Positions 38,557-51,512 of a stretch of 64,000 nucleotides of DNA are shown here, piece after piece. The notes below the pieces were generated by a model. The model saw only the letters and a program-made list of their open reading frames with translations. It searched no databases and was not told the origin of the DNA. How positions within the stretch are numbered: position 1 is the first letter of the stretch; every line of letters starts with the position of its first letter. The position numbers and the translations under genes are program-made. Source of the DNA: Ailanthus altissimus (taxonomy: Eukaryota; Streptophyta; Magnoliopsida; Sapindales; Simaroubaceae); the NCBI GenBank assembly GCA_946807835.1, contig OX327709.1, forward strand, positions 22,879,501 through 22,943,500, written 5' to 3'.

Positions 38557-41034
38557 TGTTGGGTGTTTATCATAGATTGTGTGATTATACGAGTGTATGC
38601 GTAATTTCAAAAATTACTATATGCGCAGCGGAAGCATGTTACAAAATACACCCATTTTAACAAATTCAACATATATCACATATATGCATAAGTATAACAA
38701 TTATACAATTATGAACATGATGAACAACATATATCACATATATGAACAAGTATAACAATTATATAAATATAAACATGATGAACAATATTATATTATAACA
38801 CATAATGTAAAATACTCACCTAATGAAGGTAGCTTTACAAATTCTTCAAGTTCTTCAATAATCCATGTGAAGAGCTCACCTTGAAGTATATGTTGAACAA
38901 TTCTAGTCCATAACTTTTGGTGGGATTAAGGAGTTAGAATGGTAGCTTAGTGTTTAAAATTTTCAGCACTTGTATTCAAACTCTTTTGAATACAATTTTT
39001 GTTTTTTAAATGGAGATGGTAAATATTTTCTATACAACTCTTGTATTAATTAAAAATCTTTAACATACAACTCTTGTATATTAATCTTAGAAACAATTTC
39101 TACATGATAATTATTTTGAACAACTCTTTGCAAAATAATTATCTTTTTCTCTATTTACATATCATTCATTTTGGCCATCCATTAAAGAAGGAGATGAAGA
39201 GAAGTTTGTTTATTTTTCAACACTTAAAAGAATAAAACTCAAAGAACTCTCTCTTACCTCTCTTCCTTGCCATTGCCAAATTCTTCTCCCAAAATTGAAT
39301 GAATGAATGAATTCAATTGTTTTGCCAAAATTCATTTTGTTTATTCAATATTTTGATTAAACAAAAATAAACAAAATGAAGTGCTCCACCAATTTTATTG
39401 TTGGTCTCCCATTTAGAATTAATTAAACCAAGCACTAGAATAATGGCCACCAAAATTAATCTTTACCTAACAATTATAATTACTTTAATTATAATGGATA
39501 ATTAAATGGCCAACATCTAGGCCACTCATTGTATTAAAATACAATGCCATGATCTATATTTATTATAATATTATCTAATAATATAATAATAATATATGAT
39601 TTAATTATTCAAAACAATTTTGAATAATTACTTTTTACCTTACTAATTTTTACTACTATGGTTAAATAGTAAAAAGGTAAAATCAAATCATGGAACAAAT
39701 TTTGTTATTTGTCAATATTCTATTAATTAACAACCCTTGTTAATTAATTAAGTGATGTACTTAACAATTAAGTCTTGACAAATGTACAATCCGAGGGATC
39801 CCTAAACAATCGTTCTCTTTTGCTAAAATTTATTGGATCGAACTATTCAATCCAATCCGCTACCCCAGTGCACAACGAGTATACTTCATATTGTGAGACT
39901 CTCTAGGTCCACACCTAATTTGTCATATAGAGCTCCTCCATACGTCCGTGAACAATGTTCCACACACATGTTACGGATATTACAAATTAGCATGTTAGAC
40001 CATACAAGTTGAGGTTATTACATATTCGTATAATCCTTCCATCATTTATATCCTTGAAGAGCAGAGATATAGATCATCACCGTCAAATCTCTATTTGCTC
40101 AACCACGAACTTATCTCCAGATTTATATTTCATAAAACAATATCCACAAACACTTTTGTGATATTGTTTATTCCTCCGGAATATCTTTTCCGAGGTTTAT
40201 GCTTGCGGCCACAAGAATTTCTGAAATACAATCTCAGAGTATTAAGATATACAACCCACTCATATGAGCTGATGGATCCCATATCTACGCACACCGAACT
40301 CCATGAGCATCGGACCATATCCAGCGACACCCAGCGGTCAGACCATGAAAGGTTTCTGACATGTGTGGAACCAAAGCATGGTACTCACAAGCCCACCATG
40401 GCGCTCAGGTCAAAGGACCACAAATACTACTCAACTCGGAAGACCTTCCATTGACGGCTTTATGAGATGTCTATTAGATGTCTTCGTGAGTCTGTTCAAT
40501 ATCCAGTCCTTACTGAATACCTGTATCTCTATACGAGCTTCCTACTAAGCTCATGGTTTGCTAAGACTAACCATCTGGACCATCCAGATATAGACATACA
40601 CTAATCTATATTAATGGGTTTCACCGATAGACCCGCATCGATGAAATTAGATCAGGAACATTATGTTTGAGAACATACTTGCATAATGACATTTCTTAGC
40701 ACCATCTGCAACTCATTGCAGCTATATCATTACTAATATATTCTCAGGTCATTGTCCCATTTCAGACAAGGCTCTAACTCATTAGATTTTGCTAATTCTT
40801 AGTACCACTAACTCTTAGTGTTTATAATTATTAGCGTTGCTAACTCTTAGCCCTGGTCTAAACTCTTTTAGACCAAATCCGAACTCCTTCAGATCATACA
40901 ATGTCTAAAACGTTACAAGCATCTTACCATTTAATAAAATAATATTAACGATTTTATTAGAAATAATAATTGTATAAATACAATCACTATATATTTATAC
41001 ATTATGGGATGACACGTAAGCACAAATCCCAACA
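38557..41034 (-). mobile_element. Solo LTR C (F-family), 2,478 bp
   Basis: Plus-strand ends TGTTGGGTGTTTATC...CACAAATCCCAACA with perfect TSD gcact. Sense is minus by comparison with element F. Collinear with LTR E in inverted orientation at high similarity. It carries the twin palindromes (40,854-40,875 and 40,876-40,895) and the 'taactcttag' tandem cluster (40,790-40,850). It splits the third exon of the antisense ORF. Small frames inside are shadows of the conserved LTR core. Confidence 0.9.
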
Positions 41035-41293
41035 GCACTACCCAGAGATTGACCTCCAGTGGCTGTGGTCCTTAGCCACTGACAGCTTTTTTCATGAAGG
41101 GGAAACTGCTGGGGCTCGAGATGATGAAGCACCAGTGCCCACTGGTGCTAGTGGCGATAAAGTGCCCTTAACTAACGTGGCTGCCCCTGTTAGGGGTGCT
41201 GCTGTTGTGAGTAGCGGTGAGGTTACTCCCCTTACCGACCAGGGGTAGGCTAGTGGCACTACTTCTTCTCAGCCATAGAGGATCGTTGATGTC

Positions 41294-41298
41294 CCAGC
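41294..41298. repeat. TSD of solo LTR D (ccagc)
   Basis: CCAGC is repeated exactly at 42,676-42,680. Skipping the insert plus one TSD copy leaves the surrounding antisense ORF in frame, which confirms the boundaries. Confidence 0.88.
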
Positions 41299-42675
41299 TG
41301 ATAAGGCGTAATTGTATAAACTATTTTATCTTCCTAACTTGATATTTGTTCAAATTATCTCAATAATTTGGCTATTTATGCATATTAATGTTGTTTTATA
41401 GGTTGAAGCATTATCGGAGCAAAAATACCAGAAAACGGATGCAAATTGGAGCATTAGAGATAAAAATACGAATGGAGGCACTGTTTGCTACAGTGGCACT
41501 GTTGCTACAGTACCACTGTTTGCTACAGTGCAGCGCCGCAGCACTGGATTTCAGCGCCGCGGCGCCGATTGCAGAAAGTGAGCGCCGCAGCGCCAAATCG
41601 CAGCGCCGCAGCGCCGGGACCTGGACAACAAATTGTGACAGGTTCCTGAAAATCAGGAAACCCAAAAGCAACCCAAAATGCGCCCTAATTCCGTGCTCTT
41701 ACCTATTTATTTGCTCAAAACTTACATTTTGAGGGAGGACTCCAGCTGGGACAGCAGCTGGAAACACAAAGAAACACCTAACTTCTAATTTTGGAGAAAT
41801 CAAAGAGGAGGGAAGCAAGCTTCAACAACAAAGGCATTTGACAGGGATGTCTTCTTTGCTTTGATTCTTTACTTGTTGTAAGATGTTTAGTTTACATGTA
41901 TTGATGGAATTAGCTTCAAGATTGTGTAGTTTAATGATGAGCTAATTTCGTTCATCTAGGATTACATCCTTGAACTCATTATGTGATTGATTTTAGTTCT
42001 CTCTTTTATGGTATTAATTCAGCTTTTGATATATTCATTGTGCTTGTGCTTAATGCTATTTGATTACTTGGCCAGTGGTTAAATTGATCTAGAAATGCTT
42101 AAATAAACTTGACAAAGGCATTTAGGTATTTAGTCTTAAGCATATTGATGCATGATCATAGTGTAGTACACTTGGGTTTCATATGAGATAGACATATACT
42201 CATAAGGCATGTATGGCTCATAAAACTTGTGCTTAATGAATTTTGTTCAATTTATTCATCATAGACATATAGATATTTGATTGGATGGAATAGATTCACT
42301 TGACCTGCAAAAGAGGCTTGTGATGTGTTAAGTGTTTTGGTCAATATATCAAGTTGAGAACTAATAAACATCAAAGAGATTCTGCTGAATTTATTTGCAT
42401 AATGGGGGATAGTTTGTAATCCTAGGATTTCTCATATTGAATTTAACTTGTTGGTAATTTAGTTTATCACTTAGCATAATTAAGTTGTTCTTTTACTTGA
42501 GTAGTTTAATATCATACATTAAATCATTTTCTGGATAATAGTAGAAAGACACCATTTCAGTACTTAAACTAGAAAAGATAAATCATTCTCTGTGGGATCG
42601 ACACTTTTCTCATCATATATTACTTTTTGCGATACGTGCACTTGCGTTAGTTTGTGTTATAGAAATCACACAACA
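41299..42675 (+). mobile_element. Solo LTR D, 1,377 bp, Gypsy (Athila-like) type
   Basis: Begins TGATAAGGCGTAATTG and ends AGAAATCACACAACA, with TSD ccagc. Near the 3' end is 'tctctgtgggatcgacactt', then 'tattactt...cgtgcacttgcg', which resembles the LTR end of Athila/Tat Gypsy elements in sense orientation (from memory). It carries a GC-rich palindrome island (41,528-41,625) and three 'gctacagt' repeats just before it. The 114-residue plus frame at 41,388-41,732 is probably not a gene. Confidence 0.8.
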
Positions 42676-42989
42676 CCAGCCGACCCTCCTATTGTCGCGG
42701 TCCCTTCGGTCGGCCATGCTCCTGAAGCTATTCCCAACATGGATTTGGACATGCCTGCATCTCCCCTGTAATCTGAGCGATCCCTCCTCTTTTGTAGGAT
42801 TTATTTTTTGGAATGCCTTGTAATCTGCCCTTGTAGTCATCTTTAATGAATGGATAATTACATTTCTTAATATGTGTGTCTGTTCTTCTTTACCTGCTAA
42901 AAAATAAGTTTGTTTCGTCGCAGCAAAAATGTGGTAACGTAGCCGAACCATTTATAAAATATTAATCTTGTTAAAATAACCACACCGTT

Positions 42990-43290
42990 AGTAATAATCA
43001 TCGTTTTGAATAAGATATTTCACGAATGATAATAAGACTTGTAGTTAAATAAGCTGATCATTTTACCGAATAGTTTTAGTCAGGATCGAATAGTAGTCAT
43101 TCTGAATAAGATATTTCACGAATGATAATAAGACTTGTAGTTAAATAGGATGACCATTTTACCAAACATCTTTAGTTAGGATCAAATAGTAGTCGTTCTA
43201 AATAAGATATTTCATGAATGATAATAAGACTTGTGGTTAAATAGGCTGACCGTTTTATCAAACAACTTTAGTCAAGACCGAATAGCAGTC
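42990..43290. repeat. Tandem repeat, 96-bp unit, three copies
   Basis: The 'aataagatatttca-gaatgataataagact' block starts at about 43,009, 43,105 and 43,201, a strict 96-bp period. The 'tagt-gtcat' junctions are also repeated. Units differ by several substitutions. It lies in the non-coding 3' region of the Tat-like element, where tandem arrays are frequent. Confidence 0.85.
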
Positions 43291-43529
43291 ATCGTTTCCA
43301 ATGAACTTATGATACTGAGGCTGAACAGCTTTTACGTGATCGGCACAGTTATGCAGATGCTTTTACTAACTGCGATCATGAAATTTGAAATAAGACCCGC
43401 TCGAGGCGTCTTATAGTGATGCCCGATCCAATTAAGCAACTGAGTTGGCTCTGGCGATACGTCGGTCGTTGATGCAGTCCAAGGCGAGTAACCTAGATAG
43501 TGTCGGGTGTGGAACCCTTCAATACCTTC

Positions 43530-44001
43530 AGGGGATCGGCTCAGTGTAATAATGTTAAATAGTGTGTTATGGGTGCTATGGCCACAGTAATACTGCGGTA
43601 AAGCCACGGTCAAACCCTCTTCAACGGGTGTGATGGTGTAACCCATGGTAATGCTATGGAAGCGCCATAACCTTTTCCCCACCGAGTCATTCAAGTGTGA
43701 TGCTGTAGAACAAGGGTCAAACTAGTCACGGCGAAGTACTCTGCGAGTGTCGAACCAGTGACGGTGAAATAGAATGAGTGTCGAAACTGGTCACGGTGAA
43801 ATGCTTCGCGAGTGTCGAGCCAGTGACGATGAAATGACATGAGAGTCGAACCGGTCACGGTGAAGTACGAAAGGCGCGTGGCCTAGACTGACTGTTGGGT
43901 ATGGGACCCATCAATATATTCGGAGGATCAACTCGGGGTAATAACATTGAACAATATGCCATAGGTGCTATAAAAAGGCCATAGTGATACCGTGGTAAAG
44001 C
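43530..44001. repeat. Second repeat system of the Tat-like element (~390-bp unit with shorter internal repeats)
   Basis: 43,511-43,600 ('gaacccttcaata', 'gggatcggctcagtgtaataat', 'gggtgctatggccacagtaatactg') recurs at 43,905-43,996. Inside are short repeats of 'gtcgaaccggtcacggtgaa' at 43,710-43,870. The second large unit is interrupted at 44,002 by LTR E and resumes at 49,153-49,330. Confidence 0.7.
43997..44001. repeat. TSD of LTR E (aaagc)
   Basis: AAAGC is repeated exactly at 49,153-49,157. The flanking Tat repeat unit is continuous across it ('ggtaaagccacggtcaa' in the intact unit at 43,599). Confidence 0.88.
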
Positions 44002-47000
44002 TGTTGGGATTTGTACTTACGTACCATCCCATAATGTATAAATATATAGTGATTGTATTTATACAATTATTATTTCTAATAAAATCGTTAATATTATTTT
44101 TATTAAATAGTAAGATGCTTGTAACGTTTTAGACATTGTATGATCTGAAAGAGTTCAAATTTTGTCTAAAAGAGTTTAGACCAGGGCTAAGAGTTAGCAA
44201 CGCTAATAGTTATAAACACTAAGAGTTAGTGGTACTAAGAGTTAGCAAAATCTAATGAGTTAGAGCCTTGTCTGAAATGGGACAATGACCTGAGAATATA
44301 TTAGTAATGATATACCTGCAATGAGTTGCAGATGGTGCTAAGAAATGTCATTATGCAAGTATGTTCTCAAACATAATGTTCCTGATCTAATTTCATAGAT
44401 GCGGGTCTATCGATGAAACCCATTAATATAGATTAGTGTATGTCTATATCTGGATGGTCCAGATGGTTAGTCTTAGCAAACCATGAGCTTAGTAGGAAGC
44501 TTATATAGAGATGCAGATATTCAGTAAGGACTGGATATTGAACAGACTCACGAAGACATCTAATAGACATCTCATAAAGCCGTCAATAGAAGGTCTTCCG
44601 AGTTGAGTAATATTTGTGGTCCTTTAACCTGAGCGCCACGGTGGGCTTGTGAGTGATCCACCATGCTTTGGTTCCACACATGTCAGAAACCTTTCATGGT
44701 CTGACCGCTGGGTGTCGCTGAGTATGGTCCGATGCTCATGGAGTTCGGTGTGCGTAGATATGGGATCCATCAGCTCATATGAGTGGGTTGTATATTATAA
44801 TGCTCTGAGATTGTATTTCAGAAAGTCTTGTGGCCGCAAGCATAAACCTCGGAAAAGATATTTCGGAGGAATAAACAATATCACAAAAGTGTTTGTGGAT
44901 ATTGTTTTATGAAATATAAATCTGGAGATAAGTTCGTGGTTGAGCAAATAGAGATTTGACGGTGATGATCTATATCTCTGCTCTTCAAGGATATAAATGA
45001 TGGAAGGATTATACGAATATGTAATAACCTCAACTTGTATGGTCTAACATGCTAATTTGTAATATCCGTAACATGTGTGTCGGACATTGTTCACGGACGT
45101 ATGGAGGAGCTCTATATGACAAATTAGGTGTGGACCTAGAGAGTCTCACAATATGAAGTATACTCGTTGTGCACTGGGGTAGCGGATTGGATTGAATAGT
45201 TCGATCTAATAAATTTCAGCAAAAGAGAACGATTGTTTAGGGATCTCTCGGATTGTACATTTGTCAAGACTTAATTGTTAAGTACATCACTTAATTAATT
45301 AACAAGAGTTGTTAATTAATAGAATATTGACAAATAACAAAATTTGTTCCATGATTTGATTTTACCTTTTTACCATTTAACCATAGTAGTAAAAATTAGT
45401 AAGGTAAAAAGTAATTATTCAAAATTGTTTTGAATAATTAAATCATATTATTAGATAATATTATAATATATATAGATCATGGCATTGTATTTTAATACAA
45501 TGAGGAGCTTAGATGTTGGCCATTTAATTACCCATTATAATTAAAGTAATTATAATTGTTAGGTAAAGATTAATTTTGGTGGTCATTATTCTAGTGCTTA
45601 GTTTAATTAATTCTAAATGGGAGACCAACAATAAAATTGGTGGAGCACTTCATTTTGTTTATTTTTGTTTAATCAAAGTGTTGAATAAACAAAATGAATT
45701 TTGCAAAACAATTGAATTTATTCATTCAATTTTGGGAGAAGAATTTGGCAATGGCAAGGAAGAGAGGTAAGAGAGAGTTTTGGTTTTTGTTCTTTCAAGT
45801 GTTGGAAAAATAAACAAACTTCTCTTCATCTCCTTCTTTAATGGATGACCAAAATGAATGATATGTAAATAGAGAAAAAGATAATTATTTTGCAAAGAGT
45901 TGTTCAAAATAATTATCATGTAGAAATTGTTTCTAAACTTAATATACAAGAGTTGTATGTTAAAGATTTTTAATTAATACAAGAGTTGTATAGAAAATAT
46001 TTACCATCTCCATTTAGGAAACAAAAATTGTATTCAAAGAAGTTGAATACAAGTTGTTGAAAAATTTTAAACACTAAGCTACCATTCTAGCTCCTTAATC
46101 CCACCAAAAGTTATGGACTAGAATTGTTCAACATATACTTCAAGGTGAGCTCTTCACATGGATTATTGAAGAACTTGAAGAATTTGTAAAGCTACCTTCA
46201 TTAGGTGAGTATTTTACATTATGTTATAATACAATATTGTTCATTATTTATTATTGTATAATTGTTATACTTATGCATATATGTTAAAATTGTTAAAATG
46301 GGTGTATTTTGTAACATGCTTCCGCTGCGCATATTGTAATTTTTGAAATTACGTATACACTCGGTGTAGTAACCAGTATCCATAACCGGTAAGAATATGT
46401 ATATTTATATATATAAATATACGTATTTTATTTGTATGTGGGTGATCCTTGATTTATATATTGTTATTAGTAGTGTTTTTATAGGTTAAGGATATACTAT
46501 TAGTATTGGGTTTATTTGCAAGACTTTGGAATTATTTTAGGGACCAAATTGCTATACTTTGAAAGTTTTAGGGGTGAATTCGTAAATACCAAAAATTAAC
46601 CACTTAGTATAAAAATACACTTTTAAAAACCCTAATTCTCTCATTTTGGTCGAGCTACCCATTTTTAGAGAGAGAAGAGAGAAATAAAGGAGAGAGAAAG
46701 AGAAGAAGAAGAAGAAAAAGAAGAAGAAAATGAGAATTTTGGATCTTTAGAGGTATATCACAACTAATTATCAATTTATTGGTGTTAATTAAGTTAATTT
46801 CTTTAAGTTTTGATTTCTGGAAATATGTATAATTAAGGATTTGATGTGTATTTGGTTTGATGTTGTGAGAATTGATGATGATCTATAAGATAGTTTGATA
46901 AATCATGATGAATTATGGAATTTCTGCTGGATAACCTCTTGATCTAGGAATTTTATAAATTGTTGTGATTCGATTCTGGTTTTGAATTTTGAGTATATGA

Positions 47001-49152
47001 AATTAGACATGTTTTGGATCATCTGAGACTTTGAATCGACTGAAAATCTCTGAAATTGAATTTGTAGTGAATTTACCAAAATGACCCTGGAATTCTGGAA
47101 ATTTCCTGTGTAAACAGTATGATACAGTGGAAAATAATTTTTGACCTGCTAAATGATCTTTAAAAATTATGAATTTGTGGAATATGATAATTTTATATGT
47201 CTAATATGATATACTCGGAATTGAGAATTTGGATCAATGTGGTTGAAGTGTTATGAATTTCTAAAGTGTATCAGCTCATTGTAGTATTTGATTAACAGAT
47301 TTTTAAAGTTATGAAATAAAATAGTTTTAAAATACTTTTGGCAGTTATTTGGAATCCAAATATTTATCATGGACTGAGATATGTGTCAAGAGTAATTATG
47401 TGGTAGTTTTATAATTTTTGAGTTAGTATATGATTTTATAAAATTGGGAGATTGAATACTGTTCAGTAAGTATCTTGATCCTGTCAGGTTTGTAGTTTGG
47501 ATTCGATGGTGTGTATGGAATGGATGGTGTAGGAATTTTGATATAATATTCATATATAAGAAGTATATATGAGTCAAGAATGATATATTCTGATTTCGGA
47601 GTAATTGGACATCATTTGATGTATTAGAAATTTTTGTTAAGTGTAAGTGGTCAGAATGACAGGTTTTGAGAAACCAAATATTTAGACCAATTTGATGTGA
47701 TAAATGCATTGTGTATAATTTTGTAAGCTATTTAAAGTATTTTGTGTGAATTGTGAGGCTTATGAAAGGATTAATCTCCATTGATAGGTTAAGGAGATTT
47801 AAGCCTTGTAGCTGAAAGTGTTAAAAGGTAAGTATACTAAACTTACTACTGGAATCACAATAAACATAATAATTGTTTTGTATGATTTTGTAAATGGGGT
47901 TAAGAATATGTTTATGATATGTCAAAGTATATTTTGATATAAAATGTGAATATATGTTTATGAATGTGAGCATTGACATTGAGCATGGACATACATGTGT
48001 TTTTGAAAGTGAGCTTTCCAAAATAAGATGCGTTTAACAAAGAAAGCTTTTGAAGTGTAATATGTCCATGAGAAATATTTTATGATTTGAGGGTACTTGA
48101 ACTCACTGTTAACTTAGTAGGCATTTTATGTGATTTGTGGAGCCTTTATGTGTAGCCTTTCCTTCGGGATTGGTATATGTTATGTGTTCCGTATGTAGGG
48201 AGGATCCTATTGGTACCTAAAGGAAGTGTGAGTCATCACATTCGTGTGGTGGCGTATTGGTACATGTGAGAGGACTCACCGATGATCAGGGTGAGGGTTT
48301 GGCTTTTACCTTCGGGCATAAGCGTTATATATGTGTGATTTAAGGACCTCACTTGTACTATTCCTCTCATACGATATGTCACCTACGAGTGACATTTGGC
48401 TCATTATGTGATATGTGATATGTAAGTCCTACTAAGTAGTAGTTGAGTGATGGTATTCCTGTAATATATTTTGAAAGAATGTGTAAGAGCTTACATGATA
48501 TGTGATTTGATAAGATTATGATTTTGATTGATCACAGCATATCATACATATGCATTGTGTACATATATGTATTTGTATTTGATATATGAAAAATTAGTAT
48601 GCTTACTGAGTTTTATACTCATTATAGTTTATGGTGATTTCAGGTAAATAAGGTACATGTGTGCTTAGCGGATTTGGCAAGGCTTCTGCTGTTCCTTGGG
48701 TTCCCTAAGTTGCTAGGTTGTTGTGTGTTTCATTTGGGGACACGTGGGATAGGATATTTGGTTTGTCCCTATTGAATAAATACTTATGTATTATTTCATT
48801 GTGTGTGGATTGGATTTGGTTTAAGTTTTATAAAGTGTGGTTATTGGATGATTTTAAGTAAGAATTTGAAATGGATATATTCTGGGCTCCCGGTAACAAA
48901 GTTGCTACTGGTGACGTAGTAGAGTGTTAATCTCTGAGAAAACTCTGCGTATCTCCGGTTTAATAATTGTCCCAGTCATAATTCAATTGCTATAATTCTG
49001 AAAGAAATTGAAATGAAAGTTGAAAATTTTGTGTAATATTATTTATGAGTGCACATGCAGTGAATGAATGTAAGTGATGTCGTGTGTCGGATCTTTTGGG
49101 TCTGGGGCGTGACACTCGGATTATCACACACTCTATAATACAACACCCAACA
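44002..49152 (+). mobile_element. Solo LTR E (F-family), interrupted by solo LTR B
   Basis: Starts TGTTGGGATTTGTACTTACG and ends ACACCCAACA with TSD aaagc. Without B and its duplicated TSD it is about 2,396 bp. It is the inverted relative of LTR C along its whole length. Palindromes at 44,142-44,161 and 44,164-44,181. The 87-residue frame at 44,649-44,912 is matched by a 66-residue frame in C but not in F, so it is probably chance. Confidence 0.88.
46365..49114 (+). mobile_element. Solo LTR B, 2,750 bp, nested inside LTR E
   Basis: Begins TGTAGTAACCAGTATCC and ends GGGGCGTGACA, with the perfect TSD ctcgg at 46,360-46,364 and 49,115-49,119. It matches LTR A (1,724-4,434) in inverted orientation. 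TATAAAAAT at 46,608-46,616 is followed by AACCCTAATTCTCTC, typical of a plant retroelement leader, so transcription is probably to the right. This is the third level of nesting: Tat, then E, then B. Confidence 0.88.
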
Positions 49153-49341
49153 AAAGCCACGGTCAAGCCCTCTTCAATGGATGTCATGGTGTAACCCTTG
49201 GTAATGCTGTAGAAGTGCCACAGCCTTCGCCCCACCAAACCATCCAGGTGTAATGCTATAGAATGAGCATCGAACCGGTCATGACGAAGTGATCTGCTAG
49301 CGTCGAATCGATCATGGCGATGCATTGCTGAGGGAGAAAGG

Positions 49342-51457
49342 TGTTAGGGTCGGTGCTTATGTGCCACCCCTGAATATATATATATACTTGTGTATTTATA
49401 CAAGTGTACATTCCTATTAAATCGCTAATACCCATTAATATGGTAACATGCAATGTAACATTACAGACATTGTACGATCTGAAAGAGTTCAGATCAAATC
49501 TAAAGGGGTTTAGATAAGGGCTTATAGTCAGCCACGCCGAGAGATATAAATGCTAAATGTTAGCACAGTTAAGTGTTAGCTGGTTATAATACTTAGCAGA
49601 TCTAAGTGTTGGAGCCTTATTTGTAATGGGACATAGACCTGGGCATATACTAGTAACTACATAGTTGCAAGAGTTGCAATCGAGTGCCAGGAAATGCTAG
49701 TTGCGCAAGTATTTTCACGAATTATTGTCACTGATTTATTTCTGCTGATGCGGGTTTGTCGGTGGATACCTTTATATATAGATCAGCATATGTCATACCT
49801 ATAAGGTATAGATGGTCGTTCCTAGAGGATCGTGAGCTTAGAGCTCGTATTGACATATAGGTATTCAATTAAGACTGGATATGGGATAGATTCACGAGGG
49901 CCTCCGATAGATACCCTATATAAGCCGTCAACAGAGGGTCCTCTCGAGTTGAGTAGTATATGTGGTCCTTTGACCTGAGTGCCACAGTAGGCTTGTAAGT
50001 GATCCACCATACTTTGGTTCCACGCATGTCACAGACTTTTCATGGTGTGGCCGCTGGGTGTCGCTGGGCATGGTCTGATGCTTATGGAGTCCGGTGCATA
50101 CAAATATGAGATCCGTCAGCTCATATAAGAAGTTAGATATCCAGATGTTTCGTGACTGTATCTAAAAAAGTCTTGTGGCCACAAGCATTAATCCCGGGAA
50201 AGAGTTCCGCCAAGGTGGAACAATATGCAAAAGAGTTTGCGCATATTGTTAAATGAGATACAAGTCTGGAGATAAGACATGGATGAGCACTGAGGATTTG
50301 ACGGTGATAATCTATATCCCCGCACATCCTGAATATCATGACGGAAAGACTATACGTATGCGTTGTAACCTCAACTTATATGGTTCAACGCGTTGATTTG
50401 TATATCCATGACGTGTGTGAGGGGCATTGCTCACGGACTCATGAAATAGTTCTATTTGACAAATCGGGCGTAGGACTTAGGGAGTCCCACGATATGGAGT
50501 GTACTCGTTATGCACTAGAGCAGCATGTCGGATTAAATTGTTTAATTCAGCAATATCAGCACTACCACAAAAATACGTGCGTGTCTGTATTTAAATATTA
50601 AATACAATAATTAGTCAATAATTATTATTTACTAATTGTATAATGACACGTAATGCATTGTAGACCCTCGGTTGAGTTTACCTAAGTGTGAGAGTTGATG
50701 TGACCCACTAAGGGGTAAACTCGGTAATTATTTACGATGGACAAAATGGTCATTTCACACTTTGATTCTTTAATAGTTAAATAATAAAAATATCTCTAAT
50801 TATTATATTATATTATATGATATTATATATATTAATATTTTATTTGGGTGCTAAATAATTGGTATCCATTATGACTATTTTATTATTATATATAAAGAGA
50901 GAGAGTGAAGTGGGGTGTGCATTTTTGGTTGATACGGGAATTGAAAACAAATGAAACGAAAGAAGAGAAAACAAGAGAAATTGAGAAAGAGAAGAAATGG
51001 CATCGTCGGGAATAAGAAAAAGAAGAGAAAAAAATAAAATTGTTTCTTTTTTTTTTATTGCTCTAATTGAAGCAATTGTAAATTGCTTCAAATTCTTATA
51101 TTCTTATCATTTTAGAGAAAATGTTATAAAAATACACATCGAGCTATTTTGGGGATTAAAAGTTAATCCCATGCTGGATATAGGGCTGCTGTTCTAACTC
51201 ACCAAGCCCACCGTGTTGGTGACTAGAACTGCCAACGAGTTGGTCTTTATACGGACTTCGAGAAAATACGTGTATAATGTTACATGTTGAAGTGAGTTCT
51301 CTACCATATTAATATATTAATGTGATTAATATATTTATTTATTATATTTATTGTTTAATTTACACGCTTCTGCCGCGTATAATTTGTATATGATACGTAT
51401 TTTAGGCAATAGGCACAATTGCACATGCATACACCCACATATATTAGATCCCCGACA
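49342..51457 (+). mobile_element. Solo LTR G (F-family), ~2.1 kb
   Basis: Starts TGTTAGGGTCGGTGCTTATG and ends GATCCCCGACA. Flanks are aaagg and aaaga, a TSD with one change. The core block, the palindromes (49,476-49,495 and 49,498-49,515) and the 'gttagca' cluster are shared with F, E and C. The 3' half contains an AG-rich leader-like stretch (50,895-51,050). Confidence 0.75.
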
Positions 51458-51507
51458 AAAGATATTCTTGTAACGACAATGTCGTGATGAGCCTCAGGTG
51501 AGGTGTG

Positions 51508-51512
51508 ATATG
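51508..51512. repeat. TSD of element F (atatg)
   Basis: ATATG is repeated exactly at 60,778-60,782. Confidence 0.9.

Larger units (their letters stand above)
36337..42771 (+). pseudogene. Antisense ORF of the Tat-like element ('putative transposase, gypsy type' family), broken
   Basis: The ATG at 36,337 opens a frame that includes LRLPSEDDYLSSPTNDEVAI and HVEFLRLGLKLFMQ; past a stop at 36,787, YFAEMLAHLEIAPSQLSPNS follows in frame. This is the domain annotated in plants as 'Transposase (putative) gypsy type' (PF04195, from memory). In-frame TAG stops occur near codon 18 and later. Candidate introns: 37,353-37,428 and 38,004-38,074 (GTAAG...CTATAG). The third exon encodes a charged coiled-coil-like stretch (DLTRSKVETQRARRIAEQER). 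It is interrupted by solo LTRs C and D, each at a clean TSD, and the frame then runs to a TAA at 42,769-42,771. Function in these elements is unknown; despite the name it is not a transposase in any shown sense. Confidence 0.7.

Noticed and set aside
41388..41732. 114-residue open frame in solo LTR D
   Set aside because: Open mainly because of GC-rich repeats; lies in an LTR, no recognisable motif.
44649..44912. 87-residue open frame in LTR E, partly matched in LTR C (40,330-40,130)
   Set aside because: The frame is not kept in F, where a stop falls early, and the region is conserved as nucleotide sequence. More likely a by-product of the conserved LTR core than a protein.
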